Below are positions 9,349 through 16,681 of a DNA stretch of 64,000 nucleotides, piece after piece. The notes beneath the pieces are model-generated. The model was not told the DNA's origin and made no database searches. It worked only from the letters and a program-made list of their open reading frames with translations. The translations under genes were made by a program, and so were the position numbers. The stretch is from Methanobrevibacter thaueri (GTDB lineage Archaea; Methanobacteriota; Methanobacteria; Methanobacteriales; Methanobacteriaceae), in the NCBI RefSeq assembly GCF_015062915.1, contig NZ_SUTJ01000002.1:62001-126000 (forward strand), written 5' to 3'. Numbering within the stretch: position 1 is the first letter of the stretch; every line of letters begins with the position of its first letter.

Positions 9349-10548
9349 ATGAATATTCCATTTTCACCACCAGACATAAGCGAACAAGAAATCGAAGAAG
9401 TAGTAGCAGCTTTAAAATCAGGTTGGATTACAACCGGCCCCAAAACAAAGGAATTCGAAAGCAAAATCACTGAATACTGTGGCAGTGACAGGACTGTTTG
9501 TTTAAGTTCAGCCACAAGCGCTTTGGAAATGACATTGCGAGTGTTGGGCATCGGTGAAGGTGACGAGGTAATTGTGCCTGCATATACATACACAGCATCA
9601 TGCAGCGTGATTTGCCATGTTGGAGCAACACCCGTAATGGTTGACAGCCAAACCGACAGGCAGGAAATGGACTATTCAAAATTAAGCGATGCAATCACTG
9701 ATAAGACAAAAGCAATAATTCCAGTGGACATTGCAGGAATATTATGTGATTACGATAAGATTTATAAAATAATCGAGTCCAAAAAGGACCTGTTCAAACC
9801 AAGCAATGAGTTGCAGGAAGCATTCGGCAGAATAATCATTGTAGCTGATTCCGCTCACGGTTTTGGAGCCGTGAAAAATGGTCAAAAGTCAGGAAGCCTT
9901 GCTGATTTCAGTTGTTTCTCATTCCATGCTGTGAAAAACCTTACCACAGCGGAAGGTGGAGCGGTTACATGGAAAGGCCATGAAAACGTTGACAGCGAAA
10001 AGCTCTACAAGAAGTATCAAATCTACTCCCTTCACGGACAGACCAAGGACGCACTTGAAAAGACCCAAAAGGGATCATGGGAGTATGACATATTGATTCC
10101 TGCATACAAGTGCAACATGACAGATATCCAGGCGGGAATCGGCCTTGGACAATTGTCAAGATATGACTCAATGCTTGCAAGAAGACATGAGATTATCAGA
10201 AGATATGATGAAGGGTTTAAGGACAGCAAGGTCATCACACCTGTTCATTTCACTGAAGACTCCGCCTCATCAGGACACCTGTACCTGGCAAGACTAGATG
10301 GTCTCAGTCTGGAGGATAGAAATGAAGTCATCATTAAGATGGAAGAGGCTGGAATCAGTACAAATGTCCATTACAAGCCATTGCCTTTACTGACCGCTTA
10401 TAAGAATTTAGGATTTGACATTGCAGATTATCCTAACGCATACCACCTATTCGAAAATGAGATAAGTCTGCCTATATATTCCACACTGACCGATGAGGAA
10501 GTGGATTATATAATCAAGAACCTATTGGAAATCTTAAAAGAATATTAA
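9349..10548 (+). CDS. DegT/DnrJ/EryC1/StrS sugar aminotransferase
   Basis: This PLP enzyme of the DegT/ArnB family transfers an amino group to a keto-sugar nucleotide, fitting the dehydratase encoded just before. The 399 residues begin MNIPFSPPDISEQEIEEV; GSDRTVCLSSATSALEMTL is the substrate/PLP phosphate loop; SFHAVKNLTTAEGGAV contains the PLP lysine (Lys196). The ATG at 9349 is chosen because GGAGA lies 8 bases upstream, overlapping the end of the dehydratase gene. The product sugar probably enters surface glycans or N-glycans, but its identity cannot be told. Confidence 0.9.
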   Translation: MNIPFSPPDISEQEIEEVVAALKSGWITTGPKTKEFESKITEYCGSDRTVCLSSATSALEMTLRVLGIGEGDEVIVPAYTYTASCSVICHVGATPVMVDSQTDRQEMDYSKLSDAITDKTKAIIPVDIAGILCDYDKIYKIIESKKDLFKPSNELQEAFGRIIIVADSAHGFGAVKNGQKSGSLADFSCFSFHAVKNLTTAEGGAVTWKGHENVDSEKLYKKYQIYSLHGQTKDALEKTQKGSWEYDILIPAYKCNMTDIQAGIGLGQLSRYDSMLARRHEIIRRYDEGFKDSKVITPVHFTEDSASSGHLYLARLDGLSLEDRNEVIIKMEEAGISTNVHYKPLPLLTAYKNLGFDIADYPNAYHLFENEISLPIYSTLTDEEVDYIIKNLLEILKEY

Positions 10549-10558
10549 CTCTATCATT

Positions 10559-10610
10559 TAGTTGGAATTTTTAATTTCAACTAGAATTTTCTATTTTTTA
10601 TGATTTTTTT
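10559..10610 (+). terminator. Terminator after the sugar aminotransferase
   Basis: A 10-base-pair stem (10559-10568 with 10574-10583, one G-U pair, 5-base loop) is followed by T-rich sequence with runs of 6 and 7 Ts. The rest of the gap to 10748 is AT-rich and presumably holds the tfe promoter (TATA-like TTTATAAT at 10678 or TTTATATA near 10720). Confidence 0.65.
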
Positions 10611-10748
10611 ACTACCGTCTATAATTGGCATCATTCATAGTTTTAGGCCTATTTGAACACTTAAAAATAGTTAGTTATTTATAATATCAAATAAAGAACT
10701 AATAATAATATTATTTATTTTTATATAATATAAGTTAGGGGAAATCGA

Positions 10749-11408
10749 ATGTTAAATAATCCATTGGTCAAAAAATCATTATCACAAATTGTTGAAAAAG
10801 AACATGAAGAAAACCTTAAAAAAAGATATAAAGAATATTACGGTGGAGAAACCCCCGAAGGAATTGACAATCTTATAAGAGCTTTGGAACTACCCCCAGA
10901 AGACGTTCAACTGATTGCTGAAGACATTAAAAAGACAGTTGAAGAAACAATCGTCCCAATAATCAATGCATTGGATGAAGGAATTGAAACCGATGAGGAA
11001 ATAGCAAACAAAACTGGAATAAAGCTCAATATTGTCAGAAAAATATTATATAAACTTTATGATTTAAAAATTGCAAATTACAAAAGAAGCAAAGACCCTG
11101 AAACCCAATGGTTCACATATTCCTGGAAATTCGACAAGGCAGAGTTAATCAACCAAATAAACAAGGAATGCCAGGATGAACTGGACACCTTCAAAGGACA
11201 ATTGGAAAACGAGGAAAACAACATGTTCTTCGTCTGTCCTGAAGGCCACGTAAGATACAATTTCGATGAAGCTTCCGATGAGGAGTTCCTATGCGTTTGC
11301 GGTGAGGAATTGCAATTCCAAGACAATGCAGACATAATCAATCAGCTCAAGGAAAACATAAAACTGATTGAAAATGATTTGGACTCATTTAACAAAAGCA
11401 TTGAATAG
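10749..11408 (+). CDS. tfe: Transcription initiation factor E, alpha subunit (TFE)
   Basis: TFE helps open promoter DNA together with TBP, TFB and RNA polymerase. The 219-residue protein has a winged-helix domain (about residues 55-135, with DEEIANKTGIKLNIVRKILY as the helix-turn-helix) and a C-terminal zinc-ribbon region at 160-186, then a helical tail. It is longer than many TFEs (about 170-190), mainly through an N-terminal extension of some 30-40 residues. The zinc ribbon is odd: the first knuckle reads C163-P-E-G-H167 and the second C182-V-C184, not two CxxC pairs. AGGGGA lies upstream of the ATG. Confidence 0.88.
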   Translation: MLNNPLVKKSLSQIVEKEHEENLKKRYKEYYGGETPEGIDNLIRALELPPEDVQLIAEDIKKTVEETIVPIINALDEGIETDEEIANKTGIKLNIVRKILYKLYDLKIANYKRSKDPETQWFTYSWKFDKAELINQINKECQDELDTFKGQLENEENNMFFVCPEGHVRYNFDEASDEEFLCVCGEELQFQDNADIINQLKENIKLIENDLDSFNKSIE

Positions 11409-11413
11409 ATATA

Positions 11414-11908
11414 ATGGAAATTGAATTGCTTGAAAGGGAGCACACCCCTGAAAACGTTATAGACCACTGCAAGGCAGTGTATGAAAAGGCTATGAAGATA
11501 GCTGCTAATTTTGATAATGTCGATGAAGACCTCATAAGAAAAGGCGCCCTATTGCATGACATTGGAAGATCAAAGACCCATGGAATAACCCATGCGATTG
11601 AAGGAGTCAAAATCGCCGAAAAATACGGTTATGACAAGGATGTGCTTAACATTATTGAAAGGCACATCGGCGCAGGAATTACAGAAGAGGAAGCCGAAAA
11701 GCTTGGGCTTCCGAAAAAATCATATGTTCCACAGACTTTAGAGGAGAAAATCGTTGCCCATGCAGATAATCTTGTAAGCGGCAGCAGAGAAGTTGACATT
11801 GATTTTGTGATAGAGAAATGGAAAAGAACCATTGAAGACAGTGACGATAACATTGAAAGACTAATCAAACTTGATAATGAATTAATTAAAGCTTTTGAGG
11901 GAAAATAA
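11414..11908 (+). CDS. HD-domain metal-dependent phosphohydrolase
   Basis: The 164-residue protein has the HD-domain layout. EHTPENVIDHCKAVYEKA supplies the first His, LLHDIGRSKTHGITHA the HD pair (about residue 48) and downstream His residues, IERHIGAGI a further ligand, and AHADNLVSGSREVDI the distal Asp. HD proteins hydrolyse phosphate esters such as nucleotides, but the substrate here is unknown. It begins 5 bases after tfe and overlaps the archaeosine synthase ATG by one base, so the three genes probably form one transcript. Confidence 0.85.
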   Translation: MEIELLEREHTPENVIDHCKAVYEKAMKIAANFDNVDEDLIRKGALLHDIGRSKTHGITHAIEGVKIAEKYGYDKDVLNIIERHIGAGITEEEAEKLGLPKKSYVPQTLEEKIVAHADNLVSGSREVDIDFVIEKWKRTIEDSDDNIERLIKLDNELIKAFEGK

Positions 11909-12819
11909 TGAAAGTAATATGTTCAAGTGAAGAATCCCTATACCGTCCTGAAGCGGTTAGGTGGAGACAGAGAATGGAACTGATGAAGCCTCTTGGCGAT
12001 ACAGTCGTTCTATTGCCATGCAGTATGAAAAAACCTTATTCCAATTCCAAATCCCATCAGAAGTTTAGAAAGTTAACAAGATCATTTCAGGAACTTATTG
12101 TGACCTCCCCTTTTGGAATCTGTCCAAGGGAACTTGAAAATACATTCCCAATACAGTCATATGACGTGAGCACCACAGGCTCCTGGTCCAGCGACGAGGT
12201 CGAGGAAAGCGGCAGGCTGATAGCTAAATACTGTGAAGGAAAAAATGTTGTCGCAAACCTTGCGGGAGGATATCTGGAATCCTGCGAGGCATACCTTGAT
12301 GATTTCGTCAATGTCTGTGTTGACGAGCGTCCAACAGCCCCAGATTCACTTTATAACTTAAGGATGGAATTGAAAAACCACCAAAGAGTAAACAGGCATG
12401 ACAAGACCCTGCACGAGCTCAAGTCAATTGCAAGATACCAATTCGGTGAAGGGGGAGAGGATTTCATTCCGGATAATGTCAAGACCAAGGGCATGTACCA
12501 TAAAAGAGTATTGTCAAATGGAACCCAATTGGCATTGTTGAATAAGGATTATGGTTTATTCAGACTTAATTTACCAGGTGGAGAGATATTGAAGGATTTG
12601 GGAATCCATGTTGTCAACATAGATTTCGACCTTCAGACCAATACGGTCTTTGCACCTGGAATCGAAAAGGCCGACCTTAATATCATTCCAAACGACGAAG
12701 TGGTGATTGTTCGTGACGATACCGTTGTCGGTGTCGGAAAAGCGGTCATGACCGGTCGTGAGATGGAAGAATGCGATAATGGTATTGCTGTTAAGCTTAA
12801 ACATCGTTTGAAAAAATAA
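11908..12819 (+). CDS. arcS: Archaeosine synthase ArcS, short form (DUF5591 plus PUA domain)
   Basis: ArcS modifies preQ0 at position 15 of archaeal tRNAs on the way to archaeosine. The 303-residue protein carries the diagnostic PC-x3-KPYS-x2-S-x-S-H type motif (Pro37, Cys38, His50). SFQELIVTSPFGICPREL and the ANLAGGYLESCEAYLDD region follow, and a C-terminal PUA RNA-binding domain (about 228-300). It lacks the N-terminal TGT-like domain of full-length ArcS, so it corresponds to the C-terminal half only; a separate TGT and a radical-SAM partner should be encoded elsewhere. The ATG overlaps the HD gene stop. Confidence 0.82.
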   Translation: MKVICSSEESLYRPEAVRWRQRMELMKPLGDTVVLLPCSMKKPYSNSKSHQKFRKLTRSFQELIVTSPFGICPRELENTFPIQSYDVSTTGSWSSDEVEESGRLIAKYCEGKNVVANLAGGYLESCEAYLDDFVNVCVDERPTAPDSLYNLRMELKNHQRVNRHDKTLHELKSIARYQFGEGGEDFIPDNVKTKGMYHKRVLSNGTQLALLNKDYGLFRLNLPGGEILKDLGIHVVNIDFDLQTNTVFAPGIEKADLNIIPNDEVVIVRDDTVVGVGKAVMTGREMEECDNGIAVKLKHRLKK

Positions 12820-12823
12820 CAAC

Positions 12824-12833
12824 ATATATAAAT
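12824..12833 (+). promoter_or_regulatory. TATA box before the Fe-S assembly factor gene
   Basis: ATATATAAAT lies about 50 bases before the ATG of the next gene; a start site near 12853 would leave a short leader carrying the AGGAGA ribosome-binding site at 12868-12873. Spacing fits archaeal promoters. Confidence 0.5.
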
Positions 12834-12879
12834 ACCATTGTCAATATTAATAACTACATAAATTATTAGGAGAAATGAA

Positions 12880-13164
12880 ATGTCAGAAGAATTAGTAAAT
12901 AATATCAAAGATGCACTTACTCCAATCAACGACCCACACATGGGAATAAGCATTGTGGAAATGGGCATTGTACAAAACATTACCGTTGACGGCGATCAAG
13001 CTGAAGTTACTCTCAAACCAACCAACCCAGGTTGTATGAGTATCACCCGTATTGCTGCTGATGCTAAAATCAGAGCTGAAAGCGTTGAAGGTATCGACAA
13101 AGCAAAAATCATCGTTGAAGGACATGCTATGGCTGACTCCATTAACGAAATGATTAACAGATAA
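12880..13164 (+). CDS. MIP18/DUF59-family iron-sulfur cluster assembly factor
   Basis: The 94-residue protein matches the MIP18/PaaD-like (DUF59) family, involved in iron-sulfur cluster maturation. Visible marks are INDPHMGISIVEMGIVQNI (the family DPE-like segment), LKPTNPGCMSITRIAADAK with the conserved Cys, and a C-terminal IIVEGHAMADSINEMI helix. Size is that of a single domain. AGGAGA lies 6 bases before the ATG. It stands alone between archaeosine synthase and tRNA-Ile, so the context does not point to a particular client protein. Confidence 0.82.
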   Translation: MSEELVNNIKDALTPINDPHMGISIVEMGIVQNITVDGDQAEVTLKPTNPGCMSITRIAADAKIRAESVEGIDKAKIIVEGHAMADSINEMINR

Positions 13165-13238
13165 ATTTTTAATTTTTTATTAATTTTAACCGTATAACCG
13201 AAACAGTTATATATGTTAATTAATATATGTATTAGTGT

Positions 13239-13254
13239 TGACAGTTAACTGTCA
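13239..13254. repeat. 16-base palindrome upstream of tRNA-Ile
   Basis: TGACAGTTAACTGTCA is a perfect palindrome ending 12 bases before the mature tRNA 5' end, so it probably lies around the transcription start or in the 5' leader. It could be an operator, or a hairpin in the precursor near the RNase P site. Confidence 0.45.
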
Positions 13255-13266
13255 CACATATTATAT

Positions 13267-13341
13267 AGGCTAGTGGCACAGCTTGGTTAGCGCGCTCGGC
13301 TGATAACCGGGAGGTCATGGGTTCGAATCCCATCTAGCCTA
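13267..13341 (+). tRNA. tRNA-Ile (anticodon GAT)
   Basis: The 75-base cloverleaf has AGGCTAG/CTAGCCT as a perfect acceptor stem, the anticodon stem CTCGG/CCGGG (one T-G pair) around CTGATAA with anticodon GAT, TTCGAAT as T loop closed by ATGGG/CCCAT, and discriminator A. The D stem (GCAC/GCGC) has an A12-C23 mismatch. CCA is not encoded. No intron is seen. GAT reads AUC and AUU codons. A TATA-like AATATATG lies about 40 bases upstream. Confidence 0.96.
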
Positions 13342-13405
13342 CTTCTAACTATTTTTATGATATTTTTCAATTTACATGACAACTTTTTCTAAAATTTTTC
13401 ACAAT

Positions 13406-13416
13406 AAATATATATT
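13406..13416 (+). promoter_or_regulatory. TATA box before the ACT-domain gene
   Basis: AAATATATATT lies about 55 bases upstream of the ATG at 13469; transcription would start near 13437, giving a leader of about 30 bases. The 13342-13405 segment after the tRNA is T-rich and probably ends the tRNA transcript. Confidence 0.45.
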
Positions 13417-13468
13417 ACATTCTACAAATAGTTACTTGAATGTACAAAAAGTTGGAATGATGATATAA

Positions 13469-13972
13469 ATGTGGGAAAAAATCAATGAAAAATTCAAGAA
13501 ATACCCTGCAAGGATAAGGGTTGCGGAAAAGATGATCGAACTTGGACTGTCACTTAACGATGACGGCAAAATCTACTGCGGAAATCTGAAAATCAGCGAC
13601 AAGGCACTTGCAACAGCAGCAGACGTAGACAGGCGTGCAATAAAATCCACAATTGAAGTTATCTGTGAGGATGAGGAATTGTACAACCTGTTCAGCAACA
13701 TCACACCTGCAGGAACACTGCTGAAAAACATCGCTAAAAACATCAGCCTTGGAGTTATCGAGATAGAGGTCGGATCCGAAAGCGAAGGAATCCTTGCAAA
13801 AACCACAAATCTAATATCAAAAAAAGGAATCGGAATAAGACAAGCTTATGCCGAGGACACTGAACTTCAACAAAGTCCAATATTAACAATAATTACTAAT
13901 GAGCCCGTTAAAGGCGACCTGATAAATGAGTTTTTAAAAATAAAAGGAGTAACAAGAGTGTCCATTTATTGA
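13469..13972 (+). CDS. ACT-domain regulatory protein of amino acid metabolism
   Basis: The 167-residue protein has an N-terminal helical part with a helix-turn-helix-like stretch ([20 protein letters not shown], about residues 42-61) and a C-terminal ACT domain (about 92-167, from [20 protein letters not shown]), which usually binds an amino acid. This agrees with the archaeal family of predicted regulators of amino acid metabolism with an ACT domain. Whether it binds DNA is inferred only. It ends by overlapping the convergent hypC gene by 7 bases. Confidence 0.78.
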   Translation: MWEKINEKFKKYPARIRVAEKMIELGLSLNDDGKIYCGNLKISDKALATAADVDRRAIKSTIEVICEDEELYNLFSNITPAGTLLKNIAKNISLGVIEIEVGSESEGILAKTTNLISKKGIGIRQAYAEDTELQQSPILTIITNEPVKGDLINEFLKIKGVTRVSIY

Positions 13973-14241
13973 TTAAAATGTTCCCTTCTTGCTTTTTCCA
14001 TTTCCATATCTTCTTCTTCAAGCATGTCTAAAAGTTCTTCCCAAGCTTCTAAAGATTCTTTAGCAGCTTCTTCACTTAATTTTTCAATTGCATAACCTGC
14101 ATGGATTAAAACATAATCACCAATTTCCACTTCAGGCAAAAGGTCAATTTTTGCTTGTTGTCTTGCTCCACCAAAGTCAGCAACTAACCAATTATCTTCT
14201 CTATTGATTTCAACTACATGAGCGGGTGCCGCAATACACAT
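13966..14241 (-). CDS. hypC: Hydrogenase maturation chaperone HypC/HupF
   Basis: HypC carries the Fe(CN)2CO unit with HypD and hands it to the large subunit of [NiFe] hydrogenases. The 91-residue protein starts [12 protein letters not shown]; the Cys at position 2, which holds the iron after Met removal, is present, and [20 protein letters not shown] matches the family C-terminus. GGAGATG precedes the ATG and a TATA-like AATATATAAAT lies about 25 bases upstream. Its 3' end overlaps the convergent ACT gene. Confidence 0.94.
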   Translation of the reverse strand: MCIAAPAHVVEINREDNWLVADFGGARQQAKIDLLPEVEIGDYVLIHAGYAIEKLSEEAAKESLEAWEELLDMLEEEDMEMEKARREHFNQ

Positions 14242-14319
14242 AATATTTCATCTCCAAAATTTATATATTAATAATATTAAATGTTAGTATTATATAAAAC
14301 TATCTAAATAGGTGTTATG

Positions 14320-15621
14320 ATGAAAAATATTGTTATCGGATCAGGGCCTGCAGGAAGATTAGGCTCACTTGAACTTGGAAAACTAGGCCAAGACGTTACT
14401 TTGATTGAAAAAAACCATATTGCAGGAACCTGCCTGAATGAAGGATGCATGGTTGTCTGCGCATTAACCGACATTACAAAATTCATTGACGAGAACAACA
14501 GATTCAACAATTACGGGTTTATAAAAAGCCAACTTGACATTTCATACTCCAAAATAGTCGAAAAGATTACAGAAACACAGGTGATGCTTAGAAAATTGAA
14601 TCAAATGGAAAATGAAAGCGTTGGAAACAACGTAATATATGGTGAAGCAAAAATTGAAGGCGACAGCGTGGTTGTCAACAATGAAAGCTTCGAATGGGAT
14701 AACCTGATGATTGCAACAGGCGCAAGGCCTTTCATCCCAGACATCAAGGGAGCCGAATACGGACTTACAAACAAGGACATCCTAAAGCTTGACGAGGTTC
14801 CTGAGAAACTGAACATAATCGGCGGAGGAATAATAGCCTGTGAGATAGCTAACATCTATGCCACACTTGGAAGTGAGGTGAATGTCCTTGCAAGAAGCGA
14901 ATTCCTAAAGGAACTCAACCCGAACACCAAGAAGTATGTCCTTGAAAAGATCATTCCTGATGTCAATGTGATGGAGAACACTGATGTTGTTGAGGCATTC
15001 GAGAACAAGGTCTTGACAGGTGACGGCGAGGAGCTTGAGGGAACACCGTTTTTCGCTACCGGAAGAACCCCTAACAGTGAAATCGCAAGGGGTTTTGTGG
15101 AATTGAATCCTGACAATACCATCAAGGTCAATGAAATGATGCAAACAAGTGTTGATAATGTATATGCTGCAGGTGACGTTACCGGAGGATATCAGTTGAC
15201 TCCAGTAGCAAGGATGGAGGGCATCACAGCTGCAAGGAATATGGCAAACTATCCAAATAAAGTAAGCTACCATTGCATTCCTCAAACCTTGAGCTTGAAC
15301 ACTGAAGTGAGTTTTGTGAAAAACGAAAAAAGCGAGCTCAGCGATGATGAAAAGGCAACAATTGCACTTCCGGGAATTGCAGGACCTGGAGCCTTCTGGA
15401 AAATACTTGAAGGAAACACCGGATATACTGAAGTGGAGTTTGACAAAAACAAAAACAAGGTAAATAAAATCAATCATATCTCCCCATCATCAACAAGCGA
15501 CGTAGCTTATCTATCATATCTGATGAGAATGGATTATGATTTAGACGATTACGGTGACTTCCTAGAAGTGCATCCGTCAACCGATACAAACTATAAAATA
15601 ATAAAGAATTTGTGGTTGTAA
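14320..15621 (+). CDS. FAD-dependent pyridine nucleotide-disulfide oxidoreductase
   Basis: The 433-residue protein belongs to the dihydrolipoamide dehydrogenase/mercuric reductase family. It has an N-terminal FAD fold (GSGPAGRLGSLELGKLGQ), the redox pair C-LNEG-C near residue 44, a central NAD(P) fold (IIGGGIIACEIANIYATLGSE near 165), the second FAD motif with AAGDVTGGYQLTP near 285, and a C-terminal dimerisation domain. Two unusual points: the segment after the Cys pair is MVVC, not IPSK, and the C-terminal HxHPTxxE dyad is replaced by EVHPSTDT. So it may not reduce lipoamide-like substrates. The start at 14320 is preferred over the adjacent ATG at 14317 because GGTG ends 5 bases before it. 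Substrate unknown. Confidence 0.8.
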   Translation: MKNIVIGSGPAGRLGSLELGKLGQDVTLIEKNHIAGTCLNEGCMVVCALTDITKFIDENNRFNNYGFIKSQLDISYSKIVEKITETQVMLRKLNQMENESVGNNVIYGEAKIEGDSVVVNNESFEWDNLMIATGARPFIPDIKGAEYGLTNKDILKLDEVPEKLNIIGGGIIACEIANIYATLGSEVNVLARSEFLKELNPNTKKYVLEKIIPDVNVMENTDVVEAFENKVLTGDGEELEGTPFFATGRTPNSEIARGFVELNPDNTIKVNEMMQTSVDNVYAAGDVTGGYQLTPVARMEGITAARNMANYPNKVSYHCIPQTLSLNTEVSFVKNEKSELSDDEKATIALPGIAGPGAFWKILEGNTGYTEVEFDKNKNKVNKINHISPSSTSDVAYLSYLMRMDYDLDDYGDFLEVHPSTDTNYKIIKNLWL

Positions 15622-15628
15622 TAACCAC
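15612..15628. terminator. Hairpin shared by two convergent stop codons
   Basis: GTGGTT and AACCAC form a 6-base-pair stem with a 5-base loop holding the TAA of the FAD oxidoreductase gene; the last base of the stem is the final base of the stop codon of the convergent MurG-like gene. T runs follow on the plus strand (CTTTTTTT from 15636). It may stop both transcripts. Confidence 0.45.
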
Positions 15629-16677
15629 TATTCAACTTTTTTTAACATCCTTTCAGCCAGATAATCACCGGCTTCCATACATTGCTTACCATAGATTAAA
15701 GCGTTTTCTTGTAGTGAATCATAGTTTTCAAAAGCCTCATCAATGCTTTTGCAGACATCCTCTACTTTTGATTCTATCATTGCACCCTTGAACACTCCAG
15801 CCATGTTCTGGTATCTTCCCCATTTCACACGGGTCAATGCAACAATAGGTTTTCCGCAGGTGAATGCCTCCTCAAGTGAAACACCATCGTCTGTAAGGAC
15901 TGTAAGGTCTGAAAACTTGAACAGGTGATTGATCCAATCGATGTATCCCGCATAGATTATCTTATTCTCATCAATCAGTTCAGAATACTCTTCATGCAGA
16001 GGCAAACCCACAAGAACAAGATTGTACTTGTCTGTTTCATTTGCTACAAGATTGATTGCGTCAAGGGTTCCCTTAAAGATGGATGACCCTGATGAGAACA
16101 CTATTGTCTTTTTGTTTTCATCGAAGTTTGGAAACTCCCTTAATTTCTGAAGGGCAATCTCTTCATTACCGTCACCTAAATTGTCAGCCAATGGATAAAA
16201 TGACTTGTCCATGTTTTTTGGAAGCTTGTCCCATCTGAACTTATCAAGTTCCGGCAGTATGTAACACTGGTTGAATTTAGGGCATACTGTAGAGTCAAGC
16301 GGTGTTGAAATCAATGAAAAACAGGTTTTTCTTGCAAATTTAGCACCTAATGATGCTACAATAGCTCCGCCTCCCAAGACTCCAACGACAAAGTCTGCCT
16401 TGGATTTTTTGATTGCACTTCTTGCCTTGAAAGTGGCAGTAATGAGTTTTAAAGCTCCCTTAAGAGCGGATAATTTAGTGGCTGAATGTCCTCCGGCTTG
16501 CGGAATGGATATCTTATACCAGGAATATCCATATTTTTCAAATAACACACCTGGGGCGGATTCGTCAAGGGCTACTTCACAGGTGACTCCTCTTTTCTCC
16601 AATGCATTCATGGTGTTTAAAGCAACCATGGCATCACCGCCTAATCCTCTACCGGTGACTATGAATAATGCCTTAAT
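15628..16677 (-). CDS. MurG-like glycosyltransferase, probable pseudomurein assembly enzyme (ATT start)
   Basis: GT-B-fold glycosyltransferase related to MurG, which adds GlcNAc to a lipid-linked precursor on the cytoplasmic face. From 16677 it codes 349 residues: IKALFIVTGRGLGGDAMVAL holds the N-terminal glycine-rich loop, VVGVLGGGAIVASLGAKFA lies near residue 100, and the C-terminal nucleotide-sugar site includes FSSGSSIFKGTL and LTDDGVSLEEAFTCGKPIVAL. The first ATG (16629) would remove the glycine-rich loop. No ATG, GTG or TTG lies upstream in frame, but an ATT at 16677 sits 3 bases after AGGAGAGTGAT, a near-perfect ribosome-binding site, and 4 bases after the stop codon of the MraY-like gene. 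I therefore infer an ATT start, coupled to the upstream gene. Confidence 0.8.
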   Translation of the reverse strand: MKALFIVTGRGLGGDAMVALNTMNALEKRGVTCEVALDESAPGVLFEKYGYSWYKISIPQAGGHSATKLSALKGALKLITATFKARSAIKKSKADFVVGVLGGGAIVASLGAKFARKTCFSLISTPLDSTVCPKFNQCYILPELDKFRWDKLPKNMDKSFYPLADNLGDGNEEIALQKLREFPNFDENKKTIVFSSGSSIFKGTLDAINLVANETDKYNLVLVGLPLHEEYSELIDENKIIYAGYIDWINHLFKFSDLTVLTDDGVSLEEAFTCGKPIVALTRVKWGRYQNMAGVFKGAMIESKVEDVCKSIDEAFENYDSLQENALIYGKQCMEAGDYLAERMLKKVE

Positions 16678-16681
16678 AAAA

